Counted from the first letter of the stretch, positions 27,282-36,046 are shown. The stretch: DNA of 64,000 bases from Gallionella sp. (GCA_028710525.1 JAQTTY010000001.1:213955-277954), one strand, 5' to 3'. Made by a program: numbers and translations. The notes: a model not told the origin generated them from the letters alone.

Positions 27282-27357
27282 AAGATGACTCCTTGGGTCT
27301 TAGTAAATGAAATCGTATCCAAAAAACTTTAACGACGGTCAATGATGAAACTCTGGT

Positions 27358-28035
27358 TTAGCGATAAGGTACTTCCAATGCTGTACATAAGAACTCCATA
27401 AATGGCACCGCTGCGGTGTAACGTTGCTCACATAAGGCCACTAGTTCACTACTGGTGATTTCCTTGCGCGACAGTGGTGTAAGGGCGATAAAGTCTTTGC
27501 GTTTGAGATCGTCTATGGCTGGATGCTCGGCGGCATAACCACGTGGTGGTCGACTCAGACTGTCACCTTCCAGCGTCCAATGTTCGGCGAAGTGTCTGTC
27601 GTCCCGCGCCGCGATCCAACGTTCCGGTTGCGCCGCGATCAGGTCGCGTATCTTGCCCAACGCGTCGGACTCTGGATGCCAGCAACCTACACCCAAGAAA
27701 CACTCATCCTCAGCGATATGCAGATAGAAGCCGGGGGCATGCACGTCTTTGCCGAGTGCATGGCGGAACTGGATACCGATGTTGGTTTTGTACGGTGTCT
27801 TGTCGCGCGCGAAGCGGGTGTCACGGAACACTCGCATCAAGGAGCCGCCCATCTTCTTCCCTTCGGCACGAAACTGCGGTGCACAGCGTTTTAGCGGCGC
27901 TTCCATTTCTTCGATGAAATCCAATGCCGGTTCGCGCACCAGATCTTCATAGCGCTGCTTGTTCGCTTCGAACCAAGCTTTGTTGTTGTTCTCTGCCAGT
28001 TCGGCCAAGAAAGCGAAAGTTGCTTTAGTGAACAT
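27358..28035 (-). CDS. DUF2461 (TIGR02453) family protein
   Basis: 225 residues. It begins MFTKATFAFLAELAENNNKAWFEANK, the family hallmark, with MRVFRDTRFARDKTPYKTNIG and FYLHIAEDECFLGVGCWHPE in the middle. The function of the family is unknown; it is soluble and widespread next to small enzymes. Confidence 0.9.
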   Translation of the reverse strand: MFTKATFAFLAELAENNNKAWFEANKQRYEDLVREPALDFIEEMEAPLKRCAPQFRAEGKKMGGSLMRVFRDTRFARDKTPYKTNIGIQFRHALGKDVHAPGFYLHIAEDECFLGVGCWHPESDALGKIRDLIAAQPERWIAARDDRHFAEHWTLEGDSLSRPPRGYAAEHPAIDDLKRKDFIALTPLSRKEITSSELVALCEQRYTAAVPFMEFLCTALEVPYR

Positions 28036-28052
28036 AGTGTCCTTCTATCTAG

Positions 28053-28475
28053 TTATTCGATGATGTCAAAAGCGGGGTTCCACACCACTTCCCACAGGTG
28101 TCCGTCTGGGTCTTGGAAGTAGCCCGCATAGCCGCCCCAAAATGCTTCTTGTGCGGGTTTTACGATGACCGCGCCAGCGCGTCTTGCTTGCTCCATCACC
28201 GCATCGACCTCGGCTTTGCTGGCAACGTTGTGCCCTAGGGTGAGTTCGGTCGCATTGCTTTTGCCGACTACCAGGCCGGTGTCGCGTGCGATGCTGCTAC
28301 GTGGCCATAGCGCCAGCTTCACACCGGCGTTCAGGTCGAAGAATATAACTGCGCCATACTCGAACTCGGTGCCGATGATGCCTTGTGTGGGCAGACCCAG
28401 ACTGTCTCGATAGAAAACGAGCGAACGTTGCAAGTCATCTACGCCTAATGTGATCACAGTGATGCGAGCTTTCAT
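28053..28475 (-). CDS. VOC (glyoxalase-like) family protein
   Basis: 140 residues. Landmarks are TVITLGVDDLQRSLVFYRDSLGLP and GYFQDPDGHLWEVVWNP. The DGHLWE end places it among glyoxalase/bleomycin-resistance-type proteins, with a likely metal-site Glu. Substrate unknown. It follows the frameshifted HhH gene by 18 bp. Confidence 0.88.
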   Translation of the reverse strand: MKARITVITLGVDDLQRSLVFYRDSLGLPTQGIIGTEFEYGAVIFFDLNAGVKLALWPRSSIARDTGLVVGKSNATELTLGHNVASKAEVDAVMEQARRAGAVIVKPAQEAFWGGYAGYFQDPDGHLWEVVWNPAFDIIE

Positions 28476-28493
28476 ACTTAGTTTCTTTATCGT

Positions 28494-28785
28494 CTATCGT
28501 CTATTGTGTGCGGCGAGTTGAGCTTTTCCCTGCGCGGTGAATGTCCACCAGCTCAGTCGTTCGCCAGTTTTCAGGAAATGTTCAACGGCCAACAAGGTTG
28601 TAGTAAACACATGGGTCATGGCGCTTACCCATAGTCCCGCTGAGCGCCAGATAGGTTGCGAGTGGGTTTATCGTGGCAAGTTGTTGTGGATGCATAATGC
28701 CCAAGCAGCGCAGATCAGCCGCGATAGACTTGCCGATATTGGGCAGGTCTTCCAGCTTGCTGAGAGGATTCTTGGCTACGGACAT
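28494..28785 (-). pseudogene. Frameshifted HhH (Cdd1/pathogenicity-locus-like) gene
   Basis: The first frame, from ATG 28785, encodes 67 residues with a helix-hairpin-helix (LEDLPNIGKSIAADLRCLG) and GKRHDPCV, then stops at TGA 28582-28584. Shifting by one base at that stop continues the expected family tail: EHFLKTGERLSWWTFTAQGK, ending at TAG 28494. The whole resembles the Cdd1-type protein of about 95 residues. So one base has been gained, or a +1 frameshift occurs at CGT-TGA. A sequencing error is also possible. The intact family is thought to bind DNA or be regulatory; no function is proven. Confidence 0.7.
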
Positions 28786-28801
28786 GATGGCCTCTGCATG
28801 T

Positions 28802-29164
28802 TTATATAGCGCGATTGGGAAACGATACTTCCAGTACTACGCAGCCTTCTTCAGTCTTGAACGGCCCATGCACTTCGCCGGGCGGACGGCTGGCGTAATG
28901 TCCTGCCTCCAGCCATATATTGAAGGCCGAGTCATAGAGCCGACCGCTGACGATAAAGATCTCTTCGGGGTAGCGGTGCGATTTACCACCGAAGGCATAG
29001 GTGTCCGCGCCGGGTAAAAATCGCGTCAAGCGGGTGTATTCACCGCTGTCCTTATCGATACTTAGCGTCAGTTCCTCAGCCATGCCTTCCATGCCCGCGA
29101 TAGCATTCCATCGTTGCCTATTCTCGTTGGCGTATACGTTCCAATAAGTCGCTGTCGATTTCAT
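28802..29164 (-). CDS. Cupin-fold protein (ChrR-like)
   Basis: 120 residues. A single cupin barrel: LTRFLPGADTYAFGGKSHRYPEEIFIVSGRLYD and HYASRPPGEVHGPFKTEEG. The HxxxEE and PGEVHG segments supply likely metal ligands (His, Glu, His). The substrate is unknown. It lies in the middle of the SRPBCC/VOC run. Confidence 0.82.
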   Translation of the reverse strand: MKSTATYWNVYANENRQRWNAIAGMEGMAEELTLSIDKDSGEYTRLTRFLPGADTYAFGGKSHRYPEEIFIVSGRLYDSAFNIWLEAGHYASRPPGEVHGPFKTEEGCVVLEVSFPNRAI

Positions 29165-29182
29165 CCGGCCTCCTCGCGCGTT

Positions 29183-29683
29183 TTAGATATGACCGGTTTT
29201 GATCAAGGAAACCATCTGATCTAGCGCCTTACCCCAGCCTTCGTTGAAGCCCATCTTGGCATGTTGTAGACAAGCTTGCTCTTCAGCATGGATCACCGTG
29301 GCGGTATAGCGCGTGGCTTGTCCATGATCTTCGAGCGCGATGGTGGCGGTGAAGAAGAATTGCACACTCTCATCGCCGCAGGTGGTGTCTAACAGCGCCG
29401 GTCTATAACCTGGCAGCAAGGCGTTGGTCCAAGTCAGTCTTTCGTTTGCTATCACTTCCAGATAGCAGCCGGAATTTTGAAACTGCTGGCCTTCTGGGGA
29501 TTGCATCACGGTGTGGAAATTACCGCCAGGTCGTAGTTCGATCTCGCAGGCAACGGTCTTCCACGGCAGCGGACAGAACCAAGGCATCAAGTGTTCGGGC
29601 TGCGTCCATGCGCGCCATACCAGTGCGCGTGGTACATCGATGATGCGCTCGAAAGTCAGGTCTAGTTTCGGATTGATAGTCAT
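29183..29683 (-). CDS. SRPBCC (AHSA1-like) family protein
   Basis: 166 residues from ATG 29683, which has an AAGGGG ribosome site; the open frame runs 12 codons further. Plan: [44 protein letters not shown], and the C-terminal helix [18 protein letters not shown]. This is the activator-of-Hsp90-like branch often paired with ArsR regulators. Confidence 0.88.
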   Translation of the reverse strand: MTINPKLDLTFERIIDVPRALVWRAWTQPEHLMPWFCPLPWKTVACEIELRPGGNFHTVMQSPEGQQFQNSGCYLEVIANERLTWTNALLPGYRPALLDTTCGDESVQFFFTATIALEDHGQATRYTATVIHAEEQACLQHAKMGFNEGWGKALDQMVSLIKTGHI

Positions 29684-29705
29684 GTTGTGCCCCTTCTTTG
29701 TGAAT

Positions 29706-30179
29706 TTAGTTTGCGTCATAAGCGCGTTGCAAAGCGGCGATATCGATCTTGCTCATCTGCATCATCGCCTGCATCACGCGACCTGCTTTGACTGGGTCTG
29801 GGGCGCTTAGCAGCTGGCCTAATTGCTTGGGTACGATCTGCCAGGTCACGCCGAACTTGTCATCCAACCACGCGCAGCGATTATATTTTCCGCCTTCGCC
29901 TAGCTTCTCCCAGTAGTAGTCGACTTCCGCTTGTGTCTCGCAATCGACCACAAAAGAAGTCGCAGGCGAGAACTTGTACATGGGGCCGCCGTTGAGTGCG
30001 ACGAACTTCAAGCCATTTAACTCGAAGCTGGCAGTAAGTACGGTGCCTTCCGGCAAGGGCGCGCCTTTGCCATAACGATTCACACTTAGTACTTTTGAAT
30101 TTTTGAAGATACCGACGTAGAAATTCATCGCCTGTTCAGCTTGTCCATCGAACCATAGAAAGGGGGTGATCTTTTGCAT
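29706..30179 (-). CDS. PhnB-like VOC family protein
   Basis: 157 residues. It begins [30 protein letters not shown] and contains [32 protein letters not shown] and [19 protein letters not shown]. This is the family often mislabelled 3-demethylubiquinone methyltransferase; there is no SAM fold here. Function unknown; it lies 22 bp upstream of the next SRPBCC gene. Confidence 0.9.
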   Translation of the reverse strand: MQKITPFLWFDGQAEQAMNFYVGIFKNSKVLSVNRYGKGAPLPEGTVLTASFELNGLKFVALNGGPMYKFSPATSFVVDCETQAEVDYYWEKLGEGGKYNRCAWLDDKFGVTWQIVPKQLGQLLSAPDPVKAGRVMQAMMQMSKIDIAALQRAYDAN

Positions 30180-30202
30180 GATGTATCTCCGAGTTGAGCG
30201 AG

Positions 30203-30727
30203 TTATTTTTCGGCCAGTACTTTTAGTTGTGCCAGTCCAACTTCAAAGTCTTTACCTATCATCTTGTCCATATCCATGAACAGCGACATTACTTTGACCA
30301 TGAGCTTTTGCTTGTCATCCAGACTCCAAGTCACCTTAGTAGTATCGCCGTCAGGGGTGAAGGTGAAAGTCGCCAGATTGTGCCCTTCGAACGGTTCTAT
30401 CATATGCAGATCGAATTCGATGCGCTGCGGTGGCGTCGATGTACGGATCGTTATCTCGCCCTTGCCTACATCCTTGTTGCCTTCCCACGCGTAATGCGCG
30501 CCCACGCCTAGCGCACTCCCGCTAAAGGTCTTTTTCATGTTTGGGTCTTTGTTATAAGGCGTCCAATCGTTCCATAAATGTAGGTCGTTGATCAGCGCAA
30601 AGATCTTTTCAGCGGGCGCCTTGATGGACACGCTGCGTTCCACATGAAAATGATCGGGTTTGCTTGCCGCGTAGATCACGAAAACGGCGATGAGGATAAT
30701 GACGACGAGCACAATCTTGATGAGCAT
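30203..30727 (-). CDS. Membrane-anchored SRPBCC family protein
   Basis: 174 residues. The first 22 residues (MLIKIVLVVIILIAVFVIYAAS) form one membrane helix, so the cavity domain is anchored. The domain begins FHVERSVSIKAPAEKIFALINDLHLWNDWTPY and ends DMDKMIGKDFEVGLAQLKVL, the polyketide-cyclase-like type. It differs from the four soluble SRPBCC proteins nearby by the anchor. Confidence 0.88.
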   Translation of the reverse strand: MLIKIVLVVIILIAVFVIYAASKPDHFHVERSVSIKAPAEKIFALINDLHLWNDWTPYNKDPNMKKTFSGSALGVGAHYAWEGNKDVGKGEITIRTSTPPQRIEFDLHMIEPFEGHNLATFTFTPDGDTTKVTWSLDDKQKLMVKVMSLFMDMDKMIGKDFEVGLAQLKVLAEK

Positions 30728-30739
30728 GATGTTTCCTTT

Positions 30740-31210
30740 CTAGTGAGCCGAGAGCGTCGCGGCGAGTCGTTCCAGTGCTTCGCCCCAACTGCTGCTGTAG
30801 CCCGCTTGATTGGCGGCTTCTTTGCGTGCGGCACTGGCGAAGCGGGTGTGTAGGGTCAAACGCGTGTGTCGTTCATGCTCCGCAAATGAGACCGTCACCA
30901 CTGCGCGCGGCGGCAGCCCTGCGCCACAGGGATGGCCTTCGTCGGCGGTGCTGTCGTAGACGATGCGCTCAGGTGCATGTATCTCGCGATAGATGCCGGT
31001 ACAGGGATAGCTGTCGCCGTTAGGTGCTTGCATCACTAGACGGAAGCGACCGCCCACGCGTACCTCGGTACTACATTCGGTGTTGGTGAAGCCGCTGGGC
31101 CCCCACCATTGCATGATGTGCTTGGGTTCGGTCCAAGCTTGCCACACCAGTTCGCGTGGCGCGGCGAAGGTGCGTGTGATGTACAGCTCTGCATCGTTGT
31201 GTGTGTCCAT
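30740..31210 (-). CDS. SRPBCC (AHSA1-like) family protein
   Basis: 156 residues: LYITRTFAAPRELVWQAWTEPKHIMQWWGP, EVRVGGRFRLVMQAPNGDSYPCTG, and YSSSWGEALERLAATL at the end. The WWGP segment groups it with the 31870-32367 product, suggesting local duplication of this sub-type. Confidence 0.9.
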   Translation of the reverse strand: MDTHNDAELYITRTFAAPRELVWQAWTEPKHIMQWWGPSGFTNTECSTEVRVGGRFRLVMQAPNGDSYPCTGIYREIHAPERIVYDSTADEGHPCGAGLPPRAVVTVSFAEHERHTRLTLHTRFASAARKEAANQAGYSSSWGEALERLAATLSAH

Positions 31211-31222
31211 ACTGTTGCTTTC

Positions 31223-31873
31223 TTAATCTTGTCTTTGCAGCACGATGTGGGTGGCCAGCGGAGTGCAGACTTGCTCTACGCAGCGATAGCCCAGTGCGCG
31301 CATATCGATATCGCTGTAGAGATTTTCACCCTGGCCTAGGAATACTGGCGCGATGGCTAAGTGCAGCTCATCGATAAGACGCTCGCGCAGATATTGTTTG
31401 ACGGTGGCGACACCTCCACCCAGCCGCACGTCCTTACCTTGCGCTGCCTCCTTAGCGTGGGCTAGCGCTACGTGTATGCCCTCGGTGACGAAATGGAAGG
31501 TAGTGCCACCCGCCATGGTGATGGGTGCGCGCGGGTGATGGGTCAAGATGAAGACCGGAGTGTGATAGGGCGGCTCATCGCCCCACCAGCCTTTCCAATC
31601 CGAGTCTGCCCAAGGCCCGCGTTTGGGGTCGAACATATTGCGTCCTAAGATCCACGCGCCCAGGTTCTCTATGCCGCGTGCAGCGTAGTCGTCATCGATG
31701 CCGGTACTGCCGCCGCTTCCTTTGCCGTGCATGCGCTGGAAGGTATAGGTCGGAAACACCCATTGATGCAGTTCCATGCCGCCTACGCCTAAAGGGTCTT
31801 GCAGGCTTTGCCTAGGGCCAGCGCCATAGCCGTCCAAAGACATACTGAAACATGCGACGCGTAGTTTGCTCAT
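31223..31873 (-). CDS. RibD C-terminal/dihydrofolate-reductase-like protein
   Basis: 216 residues. Landmarks are RVACFSMSLDGYGAG at the start, AWILGRNMFDPKRGPW, PVFILTHHPR and a NADPH-binding-like KDVRLGGGVATVKQYL followed by IDELHLAIAPVFLGQGE. This is the YyaP/YwjB-like branch of the DHFR/RibD fold; a reductase role is likely from the fold but the substrate is not known. It overlaps the upstream SRPBCC gene by 4 bp. Confidence 0.88.
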   Translation of the reverse strand: MSKLRVACFSMSLDGYGAGPRQSLQDPLGVGGMELHQWVFPTYTFQRMHGKGSGGSTGIDDDYAARGIENLGAWILGRNMFDPKRGPWADSDWKGWWGDEPPYHTPVFILTHHPRAPITMAGGTTFHFVTEGIHVALAHAKEAAQGKDVRLGGGVATVKQYLRERLIDELHLAIAPVFLGQGENLYSDIDMRALGYRCVEQVCTPLATHIVLQRQD

Positions 31874-32367
31874 ACACCCTCCTGCAATCTTTGTAATAAC
31901 GCTGCCATGCGTGACATGGTCTCACGCACACCAGATTCGCAGCCGCTCGCTAGCATGCCATCGCGGTCTGCCAGCGACTGGAACACTGAAAAATTGGTGT
32001 GCAGCGTCTGCTCACCGCGTGCTTCGAAGCGGTAACTATCCAGCGAGACATGATGCGGAAAGCCATCGTATTCGAAGGTGGAGATGATGAGATTTGGTGC
32101 CTCTACTGTGTGGTACACGCCACGGAAGCCATGCACCGTGCCGTCCGGTGTGCGCTGGATGATGCGATAGCTGCCGCCACTGCGTGGCTCCATATGCTCC
32201 ACGGTTGTGGAGAGATACGCGGGCCCCCACCATTCCGCTACCAGCTTGGGGTCTAGCCAAGTCTTGAACACCAGCTCAACAGGCGCATCGAACAGATGCG
32301 TGATATGCAGTTCCGCGCACCCAGGTGGCGCGAAAAAGAGGGTGTTACTTAATTTTGGCGTGTCCAT
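31870..32367 (-). CDS. SRPBCC (AHSA1-like) family protein, paired with ArsR
   Basis: 165 residues: LHITHLFDAPVELVFKTWLDPKLVAEWWGP, EPRSGGSYRIIQRTPDGTVHG, and a C-terminal helix with MSRMAALLQRL. It overlaps the ArsR-type regulator by 23 bp, the classic two-gene arrangement where the regulator controls the pair. Confidence 0.9.
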   Translation of the reverse strand: MDTPKLSNTLFFAPPGCAELHITHLFDAPVELVFKTWLDPKLVAEWWGPAYLSTTVEHMEPRSGGSYRIIQRTPDGTVHGFRGVYHTVEAPNLIISTFEYDGFPHHVSLDSYRFEARGEQTLHTNFSVFQSLADRDGMLASGCESGVRETMSRMAALLQRLQEGV

Positions 32368-32701
32368 TTTTCTTCTCCTTTGCTTGCAGTTCTTGCAGAT
32401 AGGCGTCCAGCCTATCCAGACTCTGTTCCCAATGGCGACGATACTGTTCCAGAAAATCCGCCACTTCCTGTAGCGGCGCAGCTTCGAGTTTGCAAGGGCG
32501 GGTCTGGGCGATGCGGCTGCGCGAGATCAGCCCCGCGTTCTCTAAGACTTTAAGATGTTTGCTGATGGCTGGTGCGCTGATGTCAAAGGGGGCGGCCAAT
32601 TCATTCACGGACAACTCGCCTGCGGCAAGTTGCGCAAGGATGGCGCGCCGAGTAGGGTCGGCGAGTGCGGCAAAAGTGCTGCTGAGTGGGTCAACGGTCA
32701 T
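32345..32701 (-). CDS. ArsR/SdpR-family transcription regulator
   Basis: 118 residues, a winged helix-turn-helix: LADPTRRAILAQLAAGELSVNELAAPF, then recognition helix ISAPAISKHLKVLENAGLISR. The metal-binding ELCVCDL of classic ArsR is absent, so it belongs to the non-metal branch that sits with AHSA1/SRPBCC genes. It probably represses its own operon through the palindrome 17 bp upstream. AAGGA lies just before the ATG. Confidence 0.92.
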   Translation of the reverse strand: MTVDPLSSTFAALADPTRRAILAQLAAGELSVNELAAPFDISAPAISKHLKVLENAGLISRSRIAQTRPCKLEAAPLQEVADFLEQYRRHWEQSLDRLDAYLQELQAKEKKNGHAKIK

Positions 32702-32717
32702 GTTCCTTACACCTTAA

Positions 32718-32732
32718 TTAACCAGTTGGTAA
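32718..32732. promoter_or_regulatory. Likely ArsR-family operator
   Basis: TTAACCA-GT-TGGTAA is a near-perfect inverted repeat centred 24 bp upstream of the regulator's start codon. It is of the AACCA-n-TGGTT kind expected for this ArsR/SdpR branch and is well placed to cover the promoter. The rest of 32702-32938 shows no gene. Confidence 0.6.
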
Positions 32733-32938
32733 ATTAGAGCGGCGGTTACGATTTGTCAAACATGGCGACATCGTGAGTGGGGTCTTTGTGATTTGCCTAT
32801 CCCATTGAGTAGATCTGAAGTTACTTAGATTGAGCTTTGCTAATCAATAAGTTAAAAAACCACAATAGTGCAGGAGTAGAATCCGGCGCTTGTTGCATCA
32901 GCAGCAAATTTGAAGTGACCAGAATAGGAAGGTATGAA

Positions 32939-34939
32939 GTGAGTGTGATGCCGTTGGATGTGCTGATCGGTGTGGTCCTGATGTGGATCGCGCTGGGCAT
33001 GTGCGCGTTGTTGCTGCGCGGTTTGCCGCGCCTTATCACCAACTTGATCTTTCCGCTTGGCGCGCTGGTCGCGCTGGTGCTCGCGGCGCAGGGCTACGCC
33101 GCGCTAGGGGCGGCCCCGCAATCTGTGGTGTTGCCGCTGGGGTTGCCCGGGTTGCCCATGCATCTACGTCTCGATTCTCTCTCCGCTTTCTTCCTTATCC
33201 TGCTTGGTGTAGCGAGCTTTGGTGTGTCGCTGTATGGGAGCGGCTATTTCCGTCAGATGGATGGCAAGACGTTGGCTCTGCTGTGCCTTGAATATCATCT
33301 ATTTCTAGTTGGTATGACACTAGTGCTGCTCGCCGATGATGGCTATATGTTCATGGTGGCGTGGGAGGTGATGGCGCTCTCTTCGTATTTTCTGGTCACC
33401 ACCGATCACGCCATCCCCGAGATCCGCAGAGCGGGATTTCTCTATCTTGTGGTTGCGCATCTAGGGGCTATCGCCATCCTGCTTAGTTTCGGTGTCATGC
33501 AAGGAGGCCATGGCCTAGAGGCCTATACCTTCGATGCGATGCGTGCGGCGCGACTCGATCCAGTCTGGTCCTCGGTGGCCTTCGCGTTGGCCTTGTTCGG
33601 CTTCGGCGCCAAGGCCGGTGTGTTGCCCTTGCATGTGTGGTTGCCCGAAGCGCATCCGGCCGCGCCCTCTCCGGTGTCGGCATTGATGAGCGGTGTGATG
33701 CTTAAGACCGCCATATACGGAATATTGCGCGTGAGCTTGGATCTGCTACACACACAACTATGGTGGTGGGGTGTGCTAGCGTTGACCTTGGGTCTGATGA
33801 CGGCCGTGTTCGGCGTGATGTTTGCTGCAGTGCAGGCCGACATGAAGCGTCTGCTGGCGTATTCCTCGATCGAGAACATCGGATTGTTGCTGGTGGGCAT
33901 AGGTCTGACGCTCATCTTCCATGTGTATGGCAAAGAGACACTGGCGGCCTTATCGCTCACTGCGACGCTGTATCACAGCTTGAATCATGCATGTTTCAAG
34001 AGTCTGTTGTTCATCGGTACGGGTTCTATCCTGCATGCCACGGGCGAGCGCAATATGGGGCGTCTAGGGGGGTTGATTCATCACATGCCTTGGGCCTCGG
34101 TGTTGATGTTGATCGGTGTGCTGGCCATTGCGGGACTGCCGCCACTGAATGGTTTCGTCTCGGAATGGTTGTTGCTGCAAGCCTTTTTGTTATCTCCCGG
34201 TCTACCCAATAGTTACATCAATATGCTGGTGCCGGTGGCGGCCGCAGTGATCGCCTTGGCTGCCGCGCTGGCCGCATATGTGATGGTGAAGTTCTATGGC
34301 GTGATCTTCCTCGGTCAGCGTCGCGAAGTGAATCTCGTACATGCACATGATGCGGGTTATTGGGAGCGTGCCGGTATGGTGTGGTTGGCGTTGCTGTGCG
34401 TGGTGCTGGGTTTGGCACCGGTATATGTGGTGCAGCATATCGATCATGTCTCGCAACTATTGCTGGGTTCGAGCTTGGGTAATGCCGCGAGCGACTGGAT
34501 GTTCCTCGCACCAGTCGACACCGATCGCGCCAGCTATAGTCCTTTGTATTTCCTGTTGGCGGTGCTGGGTGTGATGCTGCTGACCATACAGTTGGTGCGT
34601 CGTCTATACCATGGCCGCTCGCGGCGAGGGGCGGCATGGGACTGTGGTTACCCCGCACAGAACGCGCGCATGCAGGACACTGCGGAAGGCTTCGGTCAGC
34701 CGATACGCCGTATCTTTGAGCCCTTCTTTAAGATAGAGAGTCACATGCCCACGCCGTTCGACGCGCAACCTAAATATCAAGGTAGCAGCGAAGATAAGGT
34801 GTGGTTCATGTTTTACCTGCCGCTCAAGCACTTGGCCGAGCGGCTGTCGGGTTGGGTGTCGGTGTTGCAGCACGGGCGCATCCATCTGTATCTGACCTAC
34901 ACCTTCGTGACGCTGATCATCCTGCTGGTGTTCGTATGA
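32939..34939 (+). CDS. Hydrogenase-4/complex I-like antiporter subunit (HyfB-like, Ehr)
   Basis: 666 residues from GTG 32939 (MSVMPLDVL), 6 bp after AGGAAGG; an ATG follows three codons later and a longer frame to 32837 is unlikely. About 14-16 membrane helices of the NuoL/MrpA fold. Key charges are kept: Glu in VAWEVMALSS, Lys in FGAKAGVLPLHVWLPEAHPAAP and Lys in ADMKRLLAYSSIENIG. The C-terminal part after residue 560 (RRGAAWDCGYP, then HMPTPFDAQPKYQ) matches HyfB. It should be one of two proton-pumping modules of a membrane complex. It overlaps hyfC by ATGA. Confidence 0.9.
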   Translation: MSVMPLDVLIGVVLMWIALGMCALLLRGLPRLITNLIFPLGALVALVLAAQGYAALGAAPQSVVLPLGLPGLPMHLRLDSLSAFFLILLGVASFGVSLYGSGYFRQMDGKTLALLCLEYHLFLVGMTLVLLADDGYMFMVAWEVMALSSYFLVTTDHAIPEIRRAGFLYLVVAHLGAIAILLSFGVMQGGHGLEAYTFDAMRAARLDPVWSSVAFALALFGFGAKAGVLPLHVWLPEAHPAAPSPVSALMSGVMLKTAIYGILRVSLDLLHTQLWWWGVLALTLGLMTAVFGVMFAAVQADMKRLLAYSSIENIGLLLVGIGLTLIFHVYGKETLAALSLTATLYHSLNHACFKSLLFIGTGSILHATGERNMGRLGGLIHHMPWASVLMLIGVLAIAGLPPLNGFVSEWLLLQAFLLSPGLPNSYINMLVPVAAAVIALAAALAAYVMVKFYGVIFLGQRREVNLVHAHDAGYWERAGMVWLALLCVVLGLAPVYVVQHIDHVSQLLLGSSLGNAASDWMFLAPVDTDRASYSPLYFLLAVLGVMLLTIQLVRRLYHGRSRRGAAWDCGYPAQNARMQDTAEGFGQPIRRIFEPFFKIESHMPTPFDAQPKYQGSSEDKVWFMFYLPLKHLAERLSGWVSVLQHGRIHLYLTYTFVTLIILLVFV

Positions 34940-35898
34940 CGGACAACAACGAACTCTTTTTGGCTATCGCCTTCCAGCTCACCCAGTTGTTGCTGGTGGT
35001 GATGGCTGCTCCCCTGCTGACCGGTTGGGTGAATCAATGTCAGGCCTGGTTGCAGAACCGCTCCGGCGCGGGCTTGTTGCAGCCCTATCGTGTGTTGCAT
35101 AAATTGTTCAAGAAAGACGCGGTGATCGCGTACAACGCGTCTTGGTTGTTCCGCGTTACGCCCTATATCGTATTCGGCTGCATGTGGTTGGCGGCAGCCA
35201 TCATCCCCATCATCGCGGTCGATCTGCCCTTTTCTCAAGCCGCCGATGTGATCGCGCTGGTGGGTGTGTTCGCACTGGCGCGCGTGTTCATCGCGCTGGC
35301 AGCAATGGACATCGGTACTGCATTCGGCTCTATGGGTGCACGGCGCGAGATGTTAGTGTCTTTCCTCGCCGAGCCGGCGCTGCTGATGGTGTTGTTCACC
35401 GCGTCCATGATCAGCCACTCCACGCAGCTGCCGCGTATCGTCGAGGCTCTCGCACACCATCAGTTCATGCTCTATCCCAGTTTGGCTTTCGCCGCGCTGG
35501 CCTTCGTGATGGTGATGCTGGCCGAGAACGCGCGCATCCCAGTGGACAACCCGAACACGCATCTGGAACTCACCATGATTCACGAGGCGATGATCTTGGA
35601 ATATTCCGCACGTCATCTGGCGCTCATCGAGTGGGCCAGCAGTCTCAAGTTGTTCGCTTATATCTCTATAGGGATCGCGCTGTTCCTGCCGCATGGCATC
35701 GCCGAGGTAGGCAACTGGAGTAGCTTGCCGTTGGCTGTCGTGCTATTGGTGTTGAAACTGATCGCTGCGGGTGCAGGGCTGGCCTTGCTGGAAATCGTGA
35801 CAGCGAAGATGCGCATCTTCCGTGCGCCGGAATTTTTAGGTACGGCATTCCTATTGGCGGTGCTGGGCTTGCTGATTCATTTCTTGTTAGGGGCGTAA
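34936..35898 (+). CDS. HyfC/NuoH-like membrane anchor subunit (Ehr)
   Basis: 320 residues, eight membrane helices. Landmarks are QPYRVLHKLFKKD, MDIGTAFGSMGARREMLVSFLAEPALL and ENARIPVDNPNTHLELTMIHEAMILEYS, the conserved loops that face the quinone/ion entry in NuoH. It starts within the hyfB stop codon (ATGA), so translation is coupled. It should dock the hydrophilic G and I subunits onto the membrane arm. Confidence 0.93.
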   Translation: MTDNNELFLAIAFQLTQLLLVVMAAPLLTGWVNQCQAWLQNRSGAGLLQPYRVLHKLFKKDAVIAYNASWLFRVTPYIVFGCMWLAAAIIPIIAVDLPFSQAADVIALVGVFALARVFIALAAMDIGTAFGSMGARREMLVSFLAEPALLMVLFTASMISHSTQLPRIVEALAHHQFMLYPSLAFAALAFVMVMLAENARIPVDNPNTHLELTMIHEAMILEYSARHLALIEWASSLKLFAYISIGIALFLPHGIAEVGNWSSLPLAVVLLVLKLIAAGAGLALLEIVTAKMRIFRAPEFLGTAFLLAVLGLLIHFLLGA

Positions 35899-35899
35899 T

Positions 35900-36046
35900 A
35901 TGAAACTCGCGCCGCGTTTCCTTTGTCCCTTCCCCCGCACACTTTTGTGTGTGGGGGGGATAACCAGCCACTTAGTTGGCGTTGTTTGGCTACTTAGTGG
36001 AATGGCTAGTTGTTCTACCAAGGTTAGGATGGGGGGGGATGTGTGA
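35900..36046 (+). CDS. Possible 48-aa peptide spanning the repeat between hyfC and hyfE
   Basis: An ATG lies one base after the hyfC stop, 8 bp after AGGGG, and opens 48 codons that run right through the palindromic repeat to a TGA overlapping the GTG of the next gene by 4 bp. Start, length and end are thus all set to couple hyfC to hyfE translation. The product (MKLAPRFLCPFP..., ending VRMGGDV) matches nothing I know and is repeat-derived. A translational bridge is more likely than a working protein. Confidence 0.3.
   Translation: MKLAPRFLCPFPRTLLCVGGITSHLVGVVWLLSGMASCSTKVRMGGDV
35926..36039. repeat. REP-like element with nested palindrome between hyfC and hyfE
   Basis: CCCTTCCCCCGCACAC-TTTT-GTGTGTGGGGGGG forms the left hairpin, and AAGGTTAGGATGGGGGGGG the right arm. 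The middle (35962-36018) holds a second imperfect inverted repeat (AACCAGCCACTTAGT against ACTTAGTGGAATGGCTAGTT). The G-run at the right end lies just before the GTG of hyfE and may supply its ribosome site. Confidence 0.65.

Noticed and set aside
29706..30179. Ubiquinone methyltransferase call for the PhnB-like protein
   Set aside because: The fold is VOC without a SAM site; the name is a known mis-annotation.
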